From Marinobacter sp. THAF197a (GTDB lineage: Bacteria; Pseudomonadota; Gammaproteobacteria; Pseudomonadales; Oleiphilaceae): DNA of 64,000 nt. The stretch spans positions 806,001 to 870,000 of the forward strand of contig NZ_CP045324.1 in assembly GCF_009363275.1 (NCBI RefSeq). Reading direction: 5' to 3'. Shown here one piece after another: positions 8,773-16,913 of this stretch. The notes below the pieces were generated by a model. The model saw only the letters and a list, made by a program, of their open reading frames with translations, did no database searches and was not told the origin of the DNA. The translations under genes and the position numbers were made by a program. Within the stretch, counting starts at the first letter, position 1. Each line of letters opens with the position of its first letter.

Positions 8773-9384
8773 GTGGCTGTTCGTTACATTGAGACCTGCC
8801 GTTTGCCCACCCCCTTCGGTGTGTTCGACATGCACGGCTTTGAGGAGCCGGACACCGGAAAGGAGCATGTGGCACTAACGCTGGGCGATATTGATAGCGA
8901 TGAGCCTCTGCTGGCACGTACTCATTCCGAATGCCTGACCGGCGATGCCCTGTACAGCATGCGTTGTGATTGCGGGTATCAGCTGGAAGAAGCATTGCGC
9001 AGCATTGCCCGCGAAGGTCGTGGCATTCTGATGTATCTGCGCCAGGAAGGCCGTGGCATCGGGTTGCTGAACAAGATTCGCGCCTACCGGTTGCAGGATC
9101 AGGGCGCAGATACCGTAGAGGCCAACGAGCGGCTGGGTTTTGGTGCGGATTTGCGGGACTACAGCATGTGCAAGGACATGCTCGAGCACCTGGGGATTCG
9201 AAGCCTGAAGCTGATGACCAATAACCCCAGGAAGGTCAAGGCGTTGGAGTCTTACGGAATTCAGATTTCGGAGCGTGTTCCCCTGCACGTGGGTCGCAAC
9301 CCGCACAACGAACACTACCTCAATACCAAGCAAAGCAAGCTCGGCCACTGGCTCGAGACTCATCAGGATGACGACCCGGCCTGA
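8773..9384 (+). CDS. ribA: GTP cyclohydrolase II
   Basis: RibA opens GTP to start riboflavin synthesis. The zinc site is visible as SECLTGDALYSMRCDCG (Cys-x10-Cys-x-Cys), followed by the GTP-binding QEGRGIGLLNK motif. I choose the GTG at 8773 (203 residues) because AGGA sits six bases upstream and family members begin close to VRYIETCRLPT. The frame stays open back to a GTG at 8698, but those 25 residues look like translated leader. It is a stand-alone RibA without a RibB domain. A perfect inverted repeat follows between ribA and the converging dxs. Confidence 0.95.
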   Translation: MAVRYIETCRLPTPFGVFDMHGFEEPDTGKEHVALTLGDIDSDEPLLARTHSECLTGDALYSMRCDCGYQLEEALRSIAREGRGILMYLRQEGRGIGLLNKIRAYRLQDQGADTVEANERLGFGADLRDYSMCKDMLEHLGIRSLKLMTNNPRKVKALESYGIQISERVPLHVGRNPHNEHYLNTKQSKLGHWLETHQDDDPA

Positions 9385-9404
9385 TTGAGCCGGCTGGCAG
9401 AGTC

Positions 9405-9432
9405 GGCTGATAGCACGGCTGTGCTATCAGCC
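9405..9432. terminator. Perfect inverted repeat between convergent ribA and dxs
   Basis: GGCTGATAGCAC (9405-9416) and GTGCTATCAGCC (9421-9432) form a perfect 12-bp stem with a 4-base loop. The position between two converging genes suggests a shared terminator. No T-tract is present on either strand, so the mechanism is uncertain. Confidence 0.6.
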
Positions 9433-9440
9433 AGCAGTGA

Positions 9441-11372
9441 TCACTTGATGGCGGTCAGTGCGGCGTTACCGAGGCGGTCAATCCGACTTGCGATGGCGCT
9501 ACGGATACCTTCCGGGTCCAGCCCGCATTCCTTGAGCAATTCCCCGTGCTTGCCATGGTCGATGAAGCGGTCAGGCAAGCCCAGCTGCAGCACCGGCAGC
9601 ATCACTTCCCGTTTATTCAGGCATTCGGTCACTGCGCTGCCGGCACCGCCAGCCACAACGTTCTCTTCCAGCGTTACCAGCAGGTCGTGTTGTTCGGCCA
9701 GTTCCAGTACCAGGCTCTCATCCAGCGGTTTGACGAAGCGCATATCGGCCACGGTGGCATTCAGGCTGTCGGCCGCCTCCAGGGCAGAGCCCAGCAGAGT
9801 GCCAAAGTTAAGTATGGCCACCCGAGTGCCCTCTCGGACAACGCGACCCTTGCCGAGGGGTAGAGCCGTCAGTGTCTGCTGGATTTCGGCACCGGGGCCG
9901 GTGCCCCGGGGGTACCGCACGGCAGCTGGGCCATGGTATTGAAGACCGGTGTGCAGGAGCTGGCGGGTTTCGTTTTCATCTGAGGGGGTCATCACCACCA
10001 TTTTCGGGATGCAGCGAAGATAGCTGATGTCGAACGCGCCGGCATGGGTCGGGCCGTCTTCGCCCACCAGCCCCGCCCGGTCGATGGCAAACAGCACGTC
10101 CAGATCCTGGATGGCAACGTCGTGAATCAGTTGGTCATAGCCCCGTTGCAGGAAGGTAGAATAGATTGCCACGACAGGTTTGGCACCATCACAGGCCAGC
10201 CCGGCCGCCAGGGTTACCGAGTGCTGCTCTGCGATGGCTACGTCAAAGTAGCGGTCCGGGAAACGCTCCGAGAACGCCAGCAGGTCTGAGCCCTCGCACA
10301 TCGCGGGGGTGATGCCGACCACGCGCTCATCCTGCTCCGCGGCATCGCACAGCCATTGCCCGAAGACGTTGGCGTATTTCGGTTTGGCCTGCTTCGGTTT
10401 GACCGGCTCCGGCTTGCTCGGTGGCACGGGTTCAATCTTGTTGATGGCGTGATAGCCAATGGGGTCCGCCTCTGCGGGCGCAAAGCCCTTGCCTTTGGTG
10501 GTCACCACATGCAGGAACTGCGGGCCGTCCAGCTCCCGGATGTTCTCCAGGGTTTCAACCAGCAATGGCAGATCGTGGCCATCAATGGGGCCGATGTAGT
10601 TGAAGCCCAGCTCCTCGAACAGCGTGCCCGGGGCAATCATGCCCTTGAAGTGTTCTTCGGTTTTCTTCGCCAGCGCCATCAGGTGTGGGGTGCTTTTCAG
10701 CACTTTCTTGCTGCTGTCCCGAACCTGGTTGTAGGTTCGGCTGGCCAGCAGCTTGGCAAAATAGTTGGACAACCCGCCCACGTTGCGGGAGATCGACATG
10801 TCATTATCGTTCAGGATAACCAACATATCGGCGTGCAGGTGGCCGGCGTGGTTCAGGGCCTCGAAGGCCATACCGGCGGTCATGGCGCCGTCGCCAATCA
10901 CCGCAATGCTCTTGCGCCCGGTATTCTGCATGCGGGCTGCAATGGCCATGCCCAGTGCGGCGCTGATGGAGGTGCTGGAGTGGCCAACACCGAAGGTGTC
11001 ATATTCACTTTCCGCCCGTTTCGGGAACCCGGCCAGGCCATCCTTGCGGCGGATGCTGCCCATCTGTTCCCGGCGACCCGTCAGGATCTTGTGGGGGTAG
11101 GCCTGGTGGCCAACATCCCAGACCAGTCGATCTTCAGGCGTATTGAAGACATAGTGCAGGGCGACGGTCAGTTCCAGAACGCCCAGGCCGGCACCAAAGT
11201 GCCCGCCGGTCTGGCCGACAGACCAGAGCAGGAAAGCCCGGAGTTCTCTGGCCAGTTGGGGAAGATCTTCCTCGGGCAGGGTGCGCAGCTGGGCGGGCAC
11301 GTCAATCCGGTCAAGAATGGGCGTGTTGGGCCGCTGCGACGGGATTTCCCTGAAAATGTATGTGTCCTGCAT
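9441..11372 (-). CDS. dxs: 1-deoxy-D-xylulose-5-phosphate synthase
   Basis: DXS condenses pyruvate and glyceraldehyde 3-phosphate using thiamine diphosphate, the entry step of the MEP isoprenoid pathway. The 643-residue protein is full length. The thiamine-diphosphate-binding motif begins with GDGAMTAGMAFEALNHAG and ends at ILNDN; the DRAGLVGEDGPTHAG segment supplies the catalytic Glu/His region. A linker rich in Pro and Lys (about residues 305-325) separates the first two domains. It lies downstream of ispA on the same strand, a usual association of isoprenoid genes, with a 136-bp gap. Confidence 0.98.
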   Translation of the reverse strand: MQDTYIFREIPSQRPNTPILDRIDVPAQLRTLPEEDLPQLARELRAFLLWSVGQTGGHFGAGLGVLELTVALHYVFNTPEDRLVWDVGHQAYPHKILTGRREQMGSIRRKDGLAGFPKRAESEYDTFGVGHSSTSISAALGMAIAARMQNTGRKSIAVIGDGAMTAGMAFEALNHAGHLHADMLVILNDNDMSISRNVGGLSNYFAKLLASRTYNQVRDSSKKVLKSTPHLMALAKKTEEHFKGMIAPGTLFEELGFNYIGPIDGHDLPLLVETLENIRELDGPQFLHVVTTKGKGFAPAEADPIGYHAINKIEPVPPSKPEPVKPKQAKPKYANVFGQWLCDAAEQDERVVGITPAMCEGSDLLAFSERFPDRYFDVAIAEQHSVTLAAGLACDGAKPVVAIYSTFLQRGYDQLIHDVAIQDLDVLFAIDRAGLVGEDGPTHAGAFDISYLRCIPKMVVMTPSDENETRQLLHTGLQYHGPAAVRYPRGTGPGAEIQQTLTALPLGKGRVVREGTRVAILNFGTLLGSALEAADSLNATVADMRFVKPLDESLVLELAEQHDLLVTLEENVVAGGAGSAVTECLNKREVMLPVLQLGLPDRFIDHGKHGELLKECGLDPEGIRSAIASRIDRLGNAALTAIK

Positions 11373-11508
11373 CAGCTCGGGTCTTTATCGGAATATGGAT
11401 TCTATGACTGGCATTATAAGGGAACAGGGAGGTGTGTTTCACACTTCCCGGGCCAGATGTTACAAAACGGTGTCGTCAGACCGGCCGATTCTTGTTTGTC
11501 AGCGCGGT

Positions 11509-12405
11509 TCAGTGGCTTCTGGCCACCACATAATCGGCCATGGCCCTCAGCACCTCGGCTTCGTCGCCGAAACTGTCCAGGGCACTCTGGGCCTGATCCA
11601 GCAGCTTCTCCAGGTGTTCCCTGGCACCGGAAATACCCAGCAGGGCCGGATAGGTGGGTTTCTCCCTGGCGGCGTCCGAGCCCTGTCGCTTTCCGATGAC
11701 TTCGGTATCGCCTTCAATATCCAGCAGGTCATCCTGCACCTGGAACGCCAGGCCCAGGGCGCTGGCAAAATCAGACAGGGCGGCCAGTTGTTGATCTGTG
11801 ACCGAACCGGATGTCAGCGCGCCAAGGCGAACACTGGCTTCGATCAGGGCGCCGGTTTTATGGCGATGCATGGACTCAAGTTGTTCTATGGTCAATTGGC
11901 GGCCAACCGATTCCAGATCAATGGCCTGGCCCCCAACCATGCCTTGATGTCCGCTGGCGGTCGCCAGTTCCCGAATCATTGCGATGCGTTGTTGGTCTGA
12001 CAGCTCCGGGGCCTCCGCCAGAAGTGCAAAGGCCAGGGTTTGCAGCGCATCGCCGGCCAGTATGGCGCTGGCTTCGTCAAACGCGATGTGAACGGTTGGT
12101 CGGCCACGCCGGAGGTCGTCGTCATCCATGGCGGGCAGGTCGTCGTGCACCAGGGAATAGGCGTGCACCAGTTCCAGCGCACAGGCGGGGGCCAGCGCCG
12201 CTAATGGATCGGCGCCGATGGCGCGGGCTGCGGCCAGGCACAGTGCCGGGCGAATGCGCTTGCCACCGCCCAGAACGCTGTAGCGCATGGCCTCATCCAG
12301 CCTGGGTGAGGCGGCGCCATCGCGAATAGAGAGTTCCAGTGCCTGGTCAATCTGCTGGCGGGATTGCTCCAGAAATTCCAGAGCCAGGGACAGGCGCTCA
12401 CTCAT
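11509..12405 (-). CDS. ispA: (2E,6E)-farnesyl diphosphate synthase (polyprenyl synthetase)
   Basis: IspA condenses isopentenyl and dimethylallyl diphosphates to geranyl and farnesyl diphosphate. The 298-residue all-helical protein has both aspartate-rich motifs: VHDDLPAMDDDDLRRG in the first third and FQVQDDLLDIEGD in the second half, which chelate the magnesium ions holding the diphosphates. Length and motifs fit short-chain synthases. Its ATG overlaps the xseB stop codon by one base (TGATG), so xseB-ispA are translationally coupled; dxs follows downstream. Confidence 0.96.
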   Translation of the reverse strand: MSERLSLALEFLEQSRQQIDQALELSIRDGAASPRLDEAMRYSVLGGGKRIRPALCLAAARAIGADPLAALAPACALELVHAYSLVHDDLPAMDDDDLRRGRPTVHIAFDEASAILAGDALQTLAFALLAEAPELSDQQRIAMIRELATASGHQGMVGGQAIDLESVGRQLTIEQLESMHRHKTGALIEASVRLGALTSGSVTDQQLAALSDFASALGLAFQVQDDLLDIEGDTEVIGKRQGSDAAREKPTYPALLGISGAREHLEKLLDQAQSALDSFGDEAEVLRAMADYVVARSH

Positions 12406-12662
12406 CAGTTGGCATCATCCGCTGAAAAGGGGCGGGTCTCCAGGGAGCCATCGCTGTTCTGAACCAGCTGTTCAACACGCTGTTCGGCGGTTTTCAGGGC
12501 GGTCTGGCATTCTCGGGTGAGCTTTACGCCCCGTTCGAAGGCTGCCAGTGACTGCTCCAGCGAAAGCTCTCCCTGCTCAAGATCGCGAACCAATCGTTCA
12601 AGTTCGTCCAGGGATTTTTCAAAGTCGGCAATGGATGTGCTGCTGTTATTCTCACCGGCCAT
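12405..12662 (-). CDS. xseB: Exodeoxyribonuclease VII small subunit
   Basis: The 85-residue acidic protein is predicted to be a helical hairpin. It contains the family pattern FEKSLDELERLVRDLEQGELSLEQSLAAFERG, given here in two parts: FEKSLDELERLVRDLEQG followed by a Leu/Glu-rich second helix. XseB subunits bind XseA to form the single-strand exonuclease; xseA is not in this window. It overlaps ispA by one base, the common xseB-ispA-dxs order of gammaproteobacteria. The C-terminus is longer and more polar than in E. coli. Confidence 0.94.
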   Translation of the reverse strand: MAGENNSSTSIADFEKSLDELERLVRDLEQGELSLEQSLAAFERGVKLTRECQTALKTAEQRVEQLVQNSDGSLETRPFSADDAN

Positions 12663-12719
12663 GGGCGACCTCCGGTCAGGTGTTTCGGAAATTGCGCGGA
12701 TTATATCAGAGTCCCTGAG

Positions 12720-13493
12720 CTATCGCTGCCAGGTGAATTGGCGTTTTTCCAGAGTTGTGGCATTCGGTCCCCAGGATTGCTCGGTGACTGACACCTGGCC
12801 CTGTCGGGACACGGTAACAACCGTGGTTGCTCGGGTTCCGTAGTGGTCGCCGACGATGAATGGTGAAGACAGAAATCGCTCGGTTTCCATGCCAACGCCG
12901 GTATCCGGAAGGCTCCGGTCGGGCGCTGGCGTGGTGTCCTGTAAGAGTGACAGTAGCTGTTTGTGCAGCGGCGCCGGGTCTTTGCGCGCTTGTTCCACGC
13001 AGTGGCCAACGGCCTTGCGTAACCTCAGCAGTTTTGGCCAGGGGGTCTGCAGCAGGTGGTTGCTCAGGCCATAAACGCCCCGGAATACCTGCCGGCCAGG
13101 GTGGGCGTCCCGATTGCTGTAATACCAGCCTCCAAGCCCGGTCAGCTTCACCAGGTTGAACCCTGCGTAGCGGCCCGGCTCTGCATCCAGTGAGGATTGC
13201 AGTTCACTGGTTGAGAGTCTCAGTGCGTGTAAGGGCAGTTCGCCACGGCTTTGGCGGCCAGCCTCGGGGCTTCCCTCCCGCACGTTGGTCACGGCTGTTA
13301 CCGTGCCGTCGGTATTGACCGCCAACCAGGTGCCGCCGGATTCCAGGTCCTGTCCGGCCAGAATTTGCTGGCCGTTGTTGTCCTGCCACCAGTCGATGGC
13401 GGCGGTGGGGCGCCGGAAGAACTCGTCCCGGTTGGCTGCCACCACCAGGGGAAATTCCGGGCTTTGTCCGATGGCGAAAGCAATGAGGCACAT
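12720..13493 (-). CDS. NRDE (TANGO2-like) family protein
   Basis: The 257-residue protein begins MCLIAFAIG and carries the name-giving motif AANRDEFFRRP near residue 20, then DWW and LAGQDLESGGTWLAVN. This N-terminal layout resembles Ntn-type hydrolases, where a Cys at position 2 could be the nucleophile. Bacterial family members have no settled function; the eukaryotic relative TANGO2 is linked to lipid and haem handling. I choose the ATG at 13493 because homologues begin at MC; the frame extends 31 codons upstream without family-like sequence. It is divergent from the TauE/SafE gene. Confidence 0.85.
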   Translation of the reverse strand: MCLIAFAIGQSPEFPLVVAANRDEFFRRPTAAIDWWQDNNGQQILAGQDLESGGTWLAVNTDGTVTAVTNVREGSPEAGRQSRGELPLHALRLSTSELQSSLDAEPGRYAGFNLVKLTGLGGWYYSNRDAHPGRQVFRGVYGLSNHLLQTPWPKLLRLRKAVGHCVEQARKDPAPLHKQLLSLLQDTTPAPDRSLPDTGVGMETERFLSSPFIVGDHYGTRATTVVTVSRQGQVSVTEQSWGPNATTLEKRQFTWQR

Positions 13494-13592
13494 GGTCGAT
13501 GGCAATCCTTTAATTGAATTGGGAGGCTGCAGCGGTTGGCAACAATGCGTATCATACCAGCCTGATTTATTCCCGGGATTAAGCAAACAAAC

Positions 13593-14390
13593 ATGACCCT
13601 GATCGGTATATTCATTCTGTACCTGACACTAGGTGCACTGGCAGGCACCATGGCTGGCCTGTTCGGAATCGGTGGTGGCCTGGTTATCGTTCCGGTGCTG
13701 ATTTTCACTTTTGGCTTCCAGGGGTTCAGTTCCGAGATCGCCGCTCACCTCGCTATTGGTACTTCTCTGGCCACTATTGTCTTTACGTCTATCAGTTCCA
13801 TACGCACCCACCATATCCATGGGGCTGTCCGGTGGGAACTGGTGCGTCCCATGACGGTCGGAATCATCGTCGGGGCATTGGCCGGCGCGTGGACGGCGTC
13901 GCTGCTGAGTGGCCCGATGCTGAAAACCATCATTGGCGCCTTTGCGATTCTGGTCGCGCTGAAAATGCTGCTGGAAGCAAACCCCAAGCCTGGTCGGGAT
14001 GTGCCTGGAAACGCCGGGCTCGGCGTGGCCGGTGGGTTTGTGGGCTGGGCATCTGCCATCTTCGGAATTGGTGGTGGCACAATCTCCGTGCCTTACCTCA
14101 CCTGGTGTAACGTGCGCATGCAACAGGCTGTCGCCACGTCCGCGGCTTGCGGCTTGCCGATTGCCTTGGCCGGCGCTGCTGGCAACATCTGGACCGGCTG
14201 GCAGAACCCGCAGCTGCCCGATTTCAGTGTTGGGTTTATCTATTTGCCGGCGTTGGTCGGTATTGTTGCCACCAGTGTCTTTTTTGCCCGTTTCGGCGCA
14301 AAGCTGGCGCACAAGCTGGATGGCCGCCTGTTGAAGAAGATATTTGCCGTTGTGCTGATCCTCGTCGGCCTCCGATTCCTGCTGAGTTGA
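13593..14390 (+). CDS. TauE/SafE family membrane exporter
   Basis: The 265-residue protein is strongly hydrophobic with about seven or eight predicted membrane segments. It has two related halves, each opening with a glycine-rich stretch (GLFGIGGGLVIVP near residue 25 and IFGIGGGTISVPYL near 155). That internal duplication is characteristic of the TauE/SafE (DUF81) family. Members are linked to export of sulfite, sulfoacetate or other organic anions; the substrate here cannot be deduced. lgt follows after 10 bases, so it may be the first gene of a TauE-lgt-thyA unit. Confidence 0.9.
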   Translation: MTLIGIFILYLTLGALAGTMAGLFGIGGGLVIVPVLIFTFGFQGFSSEIAAHLAIGTSLATIVFTSISSIRTHHIHGAVRWELVRPMTVGIIVGALAGAWTASLLSGPMLKTIIGAFAILVALKMLLEANPKPGRDVPGNAGLGVAGGFVGWASAIFGIGGGTISVPYLTWCNVRMQQAVATSAACGLPIALAGAAGNIWTGWQNPQLPDFSVGFIYLPALVGIVATSVFFARFGAKLAHKLDGRLLKKIFAVVLILVGLRFLLS

Positions 14391-14400
14391 GAGCGTATTC

Positions 14401-15189
14401 ATGTTGCAACACCCGCAGATTGACCCGGTGGCTATTGCCATCGGCCCCCTGAAAATCCACTGGTATGGCCTGACCTACCTGGTTGGCTTCGCCGCCGGCT
14501 GGTGGCTTGGCCGCCTGCGTAGCCGCAAACCCTGGTCGCCCCTGAATGAAGAGCAAGTAGGTGACCTGCTGTTTTATATGGCCCTGGGTGTCATTCTCGG
14601 TGGCCGTTTCGGGTATGTGGTGTTTTATAACTTCGATGCCTTCCTGGCCGACCCGCTATGGTTGTTGCGGGTGTGGGAAGGGGGGATGTCGTTCCATGGC
14701 GGCCTGCTGGGCGTCATGCTGGCGATGTGGTGGTTCGGGCGTAAAACGTCGGCCGGGTTCTGGAGCATCGCCGATTTTGTGGCGCCGCTGGTGCCGGTGG
14801 GCCTGGGCGCGGGCCGCATCGGCAATTTTATCAACGGGGAGCTTTGGGGCAAACCTACGGATGTGTCCTGGGGCATGGTGTTCCGCACCGCCCCCGACAG
14901 CCTGGCCAGGCACCCCTCCCAGATCTATCAGTTTGCCCTGGAAGGGGTGGTGTTGTTCGCTATCCTGTGGTGGTTCTCCTCCCGGCCCCGCCCGAAAATG
15001 GCCGTCTCTGGCCTGTTTCTGGCCTGCTATGGCAGTTTCCGATTCTTTACCGAATTCTTCCGCCAGCCTGACCCGCAACTGGGTTACCTGGCCTTCGACT
15101 GGCTGACCATGGGGCAGGTGCTGTCGTTGCCCATGGTCGTTGCTGGCGCTGCCCTGATTGTTATTGCTTACCGGAGAAACGCTGCATGA
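14401..15189 (+). CDS. lgt: Prolipoprotein diacylglyceryl transferase
   Basis: Lgt transfers diacylglycerol from phosphatidylglycerol to the lipobox cysteine of prolipoproteins in the inner membrane. The 262-residue protein has about seven membrane segments. The signature RIGNFINGELWG (about residues 139-150) and the HGGLLGV segment (about residues 99-105) contain the conserved Arg, Asn, Glu and His residues. The stop codon overlaps the thyA start by four bases (ATGA). Candidate substrates in this window are RlpA and the 649-residue lipoprotein at 50 kb. Confidence 0.97.
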   Translation: MLQHPQIDPVAIAIGPLKIHWYGLTYLVGFAAGWWLGRLRSRKPWSPLNEEQVGDLLFYMALGVILGGRFGYVVFYNFDAFLADPLWLLRVWEGGMSFHGGLLGVMLAMWWFGRKTSAGFWSIADFVAPLVPVGLGAGRIGNFINGELWGKPTDVSWGMVFRTAPDSLARHPSQIYQFALEGVVLFAILWWFSSRPRPKMAVSGLFLACYGSFRFFTEFFRQPDPQLGYLAFDWLTMGQVLSLPMVVAGAALIVIAYRRNAA

Positions 15190-16025
15190 AAGCTTACCTC
15201 GACCTGATGCAAGACGTTGTTGACAACGGATTCGACAAGGGCGACCGCACCGGCGTTGGCACCCGCTCCGTGTTCGGCCGGCAAATGCGCTTCAATCTGC
15301 AGGATGGCTTCCCCCTGGTGACCACCAAGAAAGTCCACCTACGCAGCATCATCTACGAATTGTTGTGGTTCCTGAAAGGTTCCACTGACAACAACTGGCT
15401 GGCGGAACGAAAGGTCAGTATCTGGAACGAGTGGGCGCTGGACAACGGCGACCTGGGGCCGATTTACGGCAAGCAGTGGCGCAGCTGGCAATGCCACGAC
15501 GGTCGGGTGATCGATCAGATCAGCGAGGTTATCGAGCAAATCCGAACCAAGCCCAACTCCCGGCGCCTGATCGTCTCCGCCTGGAACCCGGCGGAACTTC
15601 CGGACGAGTCGGTCAGTCCGCAGGAGAACGTGCGGGAAGGGCGCATGGCGCTCGCTCCCTGCCACTGTCTGTTCCAGTTCTATGTGGCGGACGGCAAGCT
15701 GTCTTGCCAGCTTTACCAGCGCAGCGCGGATCTGTTTCTGGGGGTGCCCTTTAACATTGCGTCTTACGCTTTGTTGACCCACATGATTGCCCAGCAGTGT
15801 GATCTGGATGTTGGCGAGTTTGTGCACACGTTTGGGGACTGTCACCTCTACAGTAATCACCTGACCGACGATATCGTGTTCGAGCAGCTAAAGCGCGAGC
15901 CCCGCGGGTTGCCCAGGCTGGTCATCAAGCGCAAGCCGGAATCCATCTTCGACTACGAGCTGGAAGATTTCGAATTCGAAGGTTATGACCCTTACCCGGT
16001 CATCAAGGCCCCTATTGCGATTTGA
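15186..16025 (+). CDS. thyA: Thymidylate synthase
   Basis: ThyA methylates dUMP to dTMP with methylene-tetrahydrofolate, producing dihydrofolate that FolA (next gene) reduces. The catalytic cysteine is Cys159 in LAPCHCLFQF. Other conserved elements are the RRLIVSAWNP region and the nucleotide-binding QLYQRSADLFLGVPFN segment. The product is 279 residues against 264 in E. coli; the extra length is an insertion at about 139-153, just before the active site. It overlaps lgt by four bases. The 352-base gap before folA holds two large hairpin repeats. Confidence 0.98.
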   Translation: MKAYLDLMQDVVDNGFDKGDRTGVGTRSVFGRQMRFNLQDGFPLVTTKKVHLRSIIYELLWFLKGSTDNNWLAERKVSIWNEWALDNGDLGPIYGKQWRSWQCHDGRVIDQISEVIEQIRTKPNSRRLIVSAWNPAELPDESVSPQENVREGRMALAPCHCLFQFYVADGKLSCQLYQRSADLFLGVPFNIASYALLTHMIAQQCDLDVGEFVHTFGDCHLYSNHLTDDIVFEQLKREPRGLPRLVIKRKPESIFDYELEDFEFEGYDPYPVIKAPIAI

Positions 16026-16076
16026 TTGATGGTCTGGCGGTGTTTTCGTCAGACGGGCCCGCGAGTATGGGGGGCG

Positions 16077-16188
16077 GCTGCCAAGCGGGTGGGGCTTTCC
16101 GAAAAGCGCCTCAAGACGTCCCTGTGCGGCTTCGGCTCCGCCATCCCTGGCTCCGCAGATTTTCGGAAAGCCCCACCCGCTTGCCAGC
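16077..16188 (-). repeat. Long hairpin repeat, copy A (core reads on the minus strand)
   Basis: Two 29-base arms (16077-16105 and 16160-16188) are reverse complements with a single mismatch, enclosing a 54-base loop. Read on the minus strand, the loop contains the small palindrome GCCAGGGATGGC (plus-strand 16140-16151) and a second CACAGGGACGTC (plus-strand 16115-16126). The loop matches that of copy B at 16243-16352 in the opposite orientation with the same length, while the arms differ in sequence but stay self-complementary. This looks like a dispersed non-coding repeat; no ORF, IS feature or direct repeat is seen. Confidence 0.85.
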
Positions 16189-16242
16189 GATCACGCTGCG
16201 AGATGGATCGCAGTAAATGAGGTCATACAGTGAAGTTTGGGT

Positions 16243-16352
16243 GCGAGGGGCGGGAGCTGGTTTTCAAAACTGTGCGGAGCCAGGGATGGCGGAGCCCAAG
16301 CGTCACATGGATGTGCTTGAGCGTGTTTTGAAAACCAGCTCCCGCTCCTCGC
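16243..16352 (+). repeat. Long hairpin repeat, copy B (core reads on the plus strand)
   Basis: Two 28-base arms (16243-16270 and 16325-16352) are reverse complements with one mismatch, around a 54-base loop. The loop holds two mini-hairpins, GCCAGGGATGGC (16279-16290, GGGA loop) and CACATGGATGTG (16304-16315, TGGA loop). The 24 bases at 16273-16296 are an exact reverse complement of 16134-16157 in copy A. The element ends 25 bases before the folA ATG, so it would lie in the folA 5' leader. The rest of the thyA-folA gap (16026-16076 and 16189-16242) shows no gene. Confidence 0.85.
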
Positions 16353-16377
16353 TAACTCCAGGTTATGAGGACCAAAT

Positions 16378-16893
16378 ATGAGAAAAGCACTGATTGTTGC
16401 GATGTCCCGGAACCGCGTCATTGGGCGGGACAACAAGCTCCCCTGGTATCTGCCTGGCGATCTGCGTTACTTCAAGCAAGCCACTATGGGTAAGCCGATC
16501 ATCATGGGGCGGAAAACCTGGGATTCCATTGGCAGGCCACTGCCGGGACGGATGAACGTGGTGATTTCCCGAAACCCGGCATGGGAAGCGCCGGCCGGCA
16601 CGGTCGCGGCGGCATCATTGGATGAGGCGTTGGTCAAGGCTCAGGCCCAGGCGGAACTGGAGGGTGGTGATGAGGTGATGATCATCGGCGGTGGCCAGAT
16701 CTACGCCGAGGCGCTGCCCATGGTCGACCGGATGTACATCACACAGGTGCACGCCGAGGTAGATGGCGACGCTTACTTTCCGGAAGTGAACTGGGATGAC
16801 TGGGAAGAGATCGGACGCGAAGATTTCTCCGCGTCTGATAATAATCCTTACGACTACAGCTTTGTCGTCTACCAGCGTAGCCGGTCAGCCTGA
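16378..16893 (+). CDS. folA: Dihydrofolate reductase
   Basis: FolA reduces dihydrofolate to tetrahydrofolate with NADPH, restoring the cofactor consumed by ThyA. The 171-residue protein has the typical opening (ALIVAMSRNRVIGRDNKLPW), the substrate-binding acidic residue Asp28 in LPGDL, the NADPH-binding IIMGRKTWDSIGRPLPGR segment and the later IIGGGQIYAEAL motif. The start is supported by ATGAGGACC upstream. The leader contains repeat copy B, unusual for a housekeeping gene and a possible point of control. Confidence 0.97.
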   Translation: MRKALIVAMSRNRVIGRDNKLPWYLPGDLRYFKQATMGKPIIMGRKTWDSIGRPLPGRMNVVISRNPAWEAPAGTVAAASLDEALVKAQAQAELEGGDEVMIIGGGQIYAEALPMVDRMYITQVHAEVDGDAYFPEVNWDDWEEIGREDFSASDNNPYDYSFVVYQRSRSA

Positions 16894-16913
16894 CCGGCTA
16901 GCGTTTCTGGCCC

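Noticed and set aside
10356..11699. 447-codon open frame on the plus strand
   Set aside because: It is antisense to dxs, a certain gene; the long opening comes from GC-rich codon bias, and the translation has no family-like features.
16026..16220. Two overlapping 64-codon frames in the thyA-folA gap
   Set aside because: They run through the arms and loop of repeat copy A; the sequence is explained by the hairpin, not by coding.
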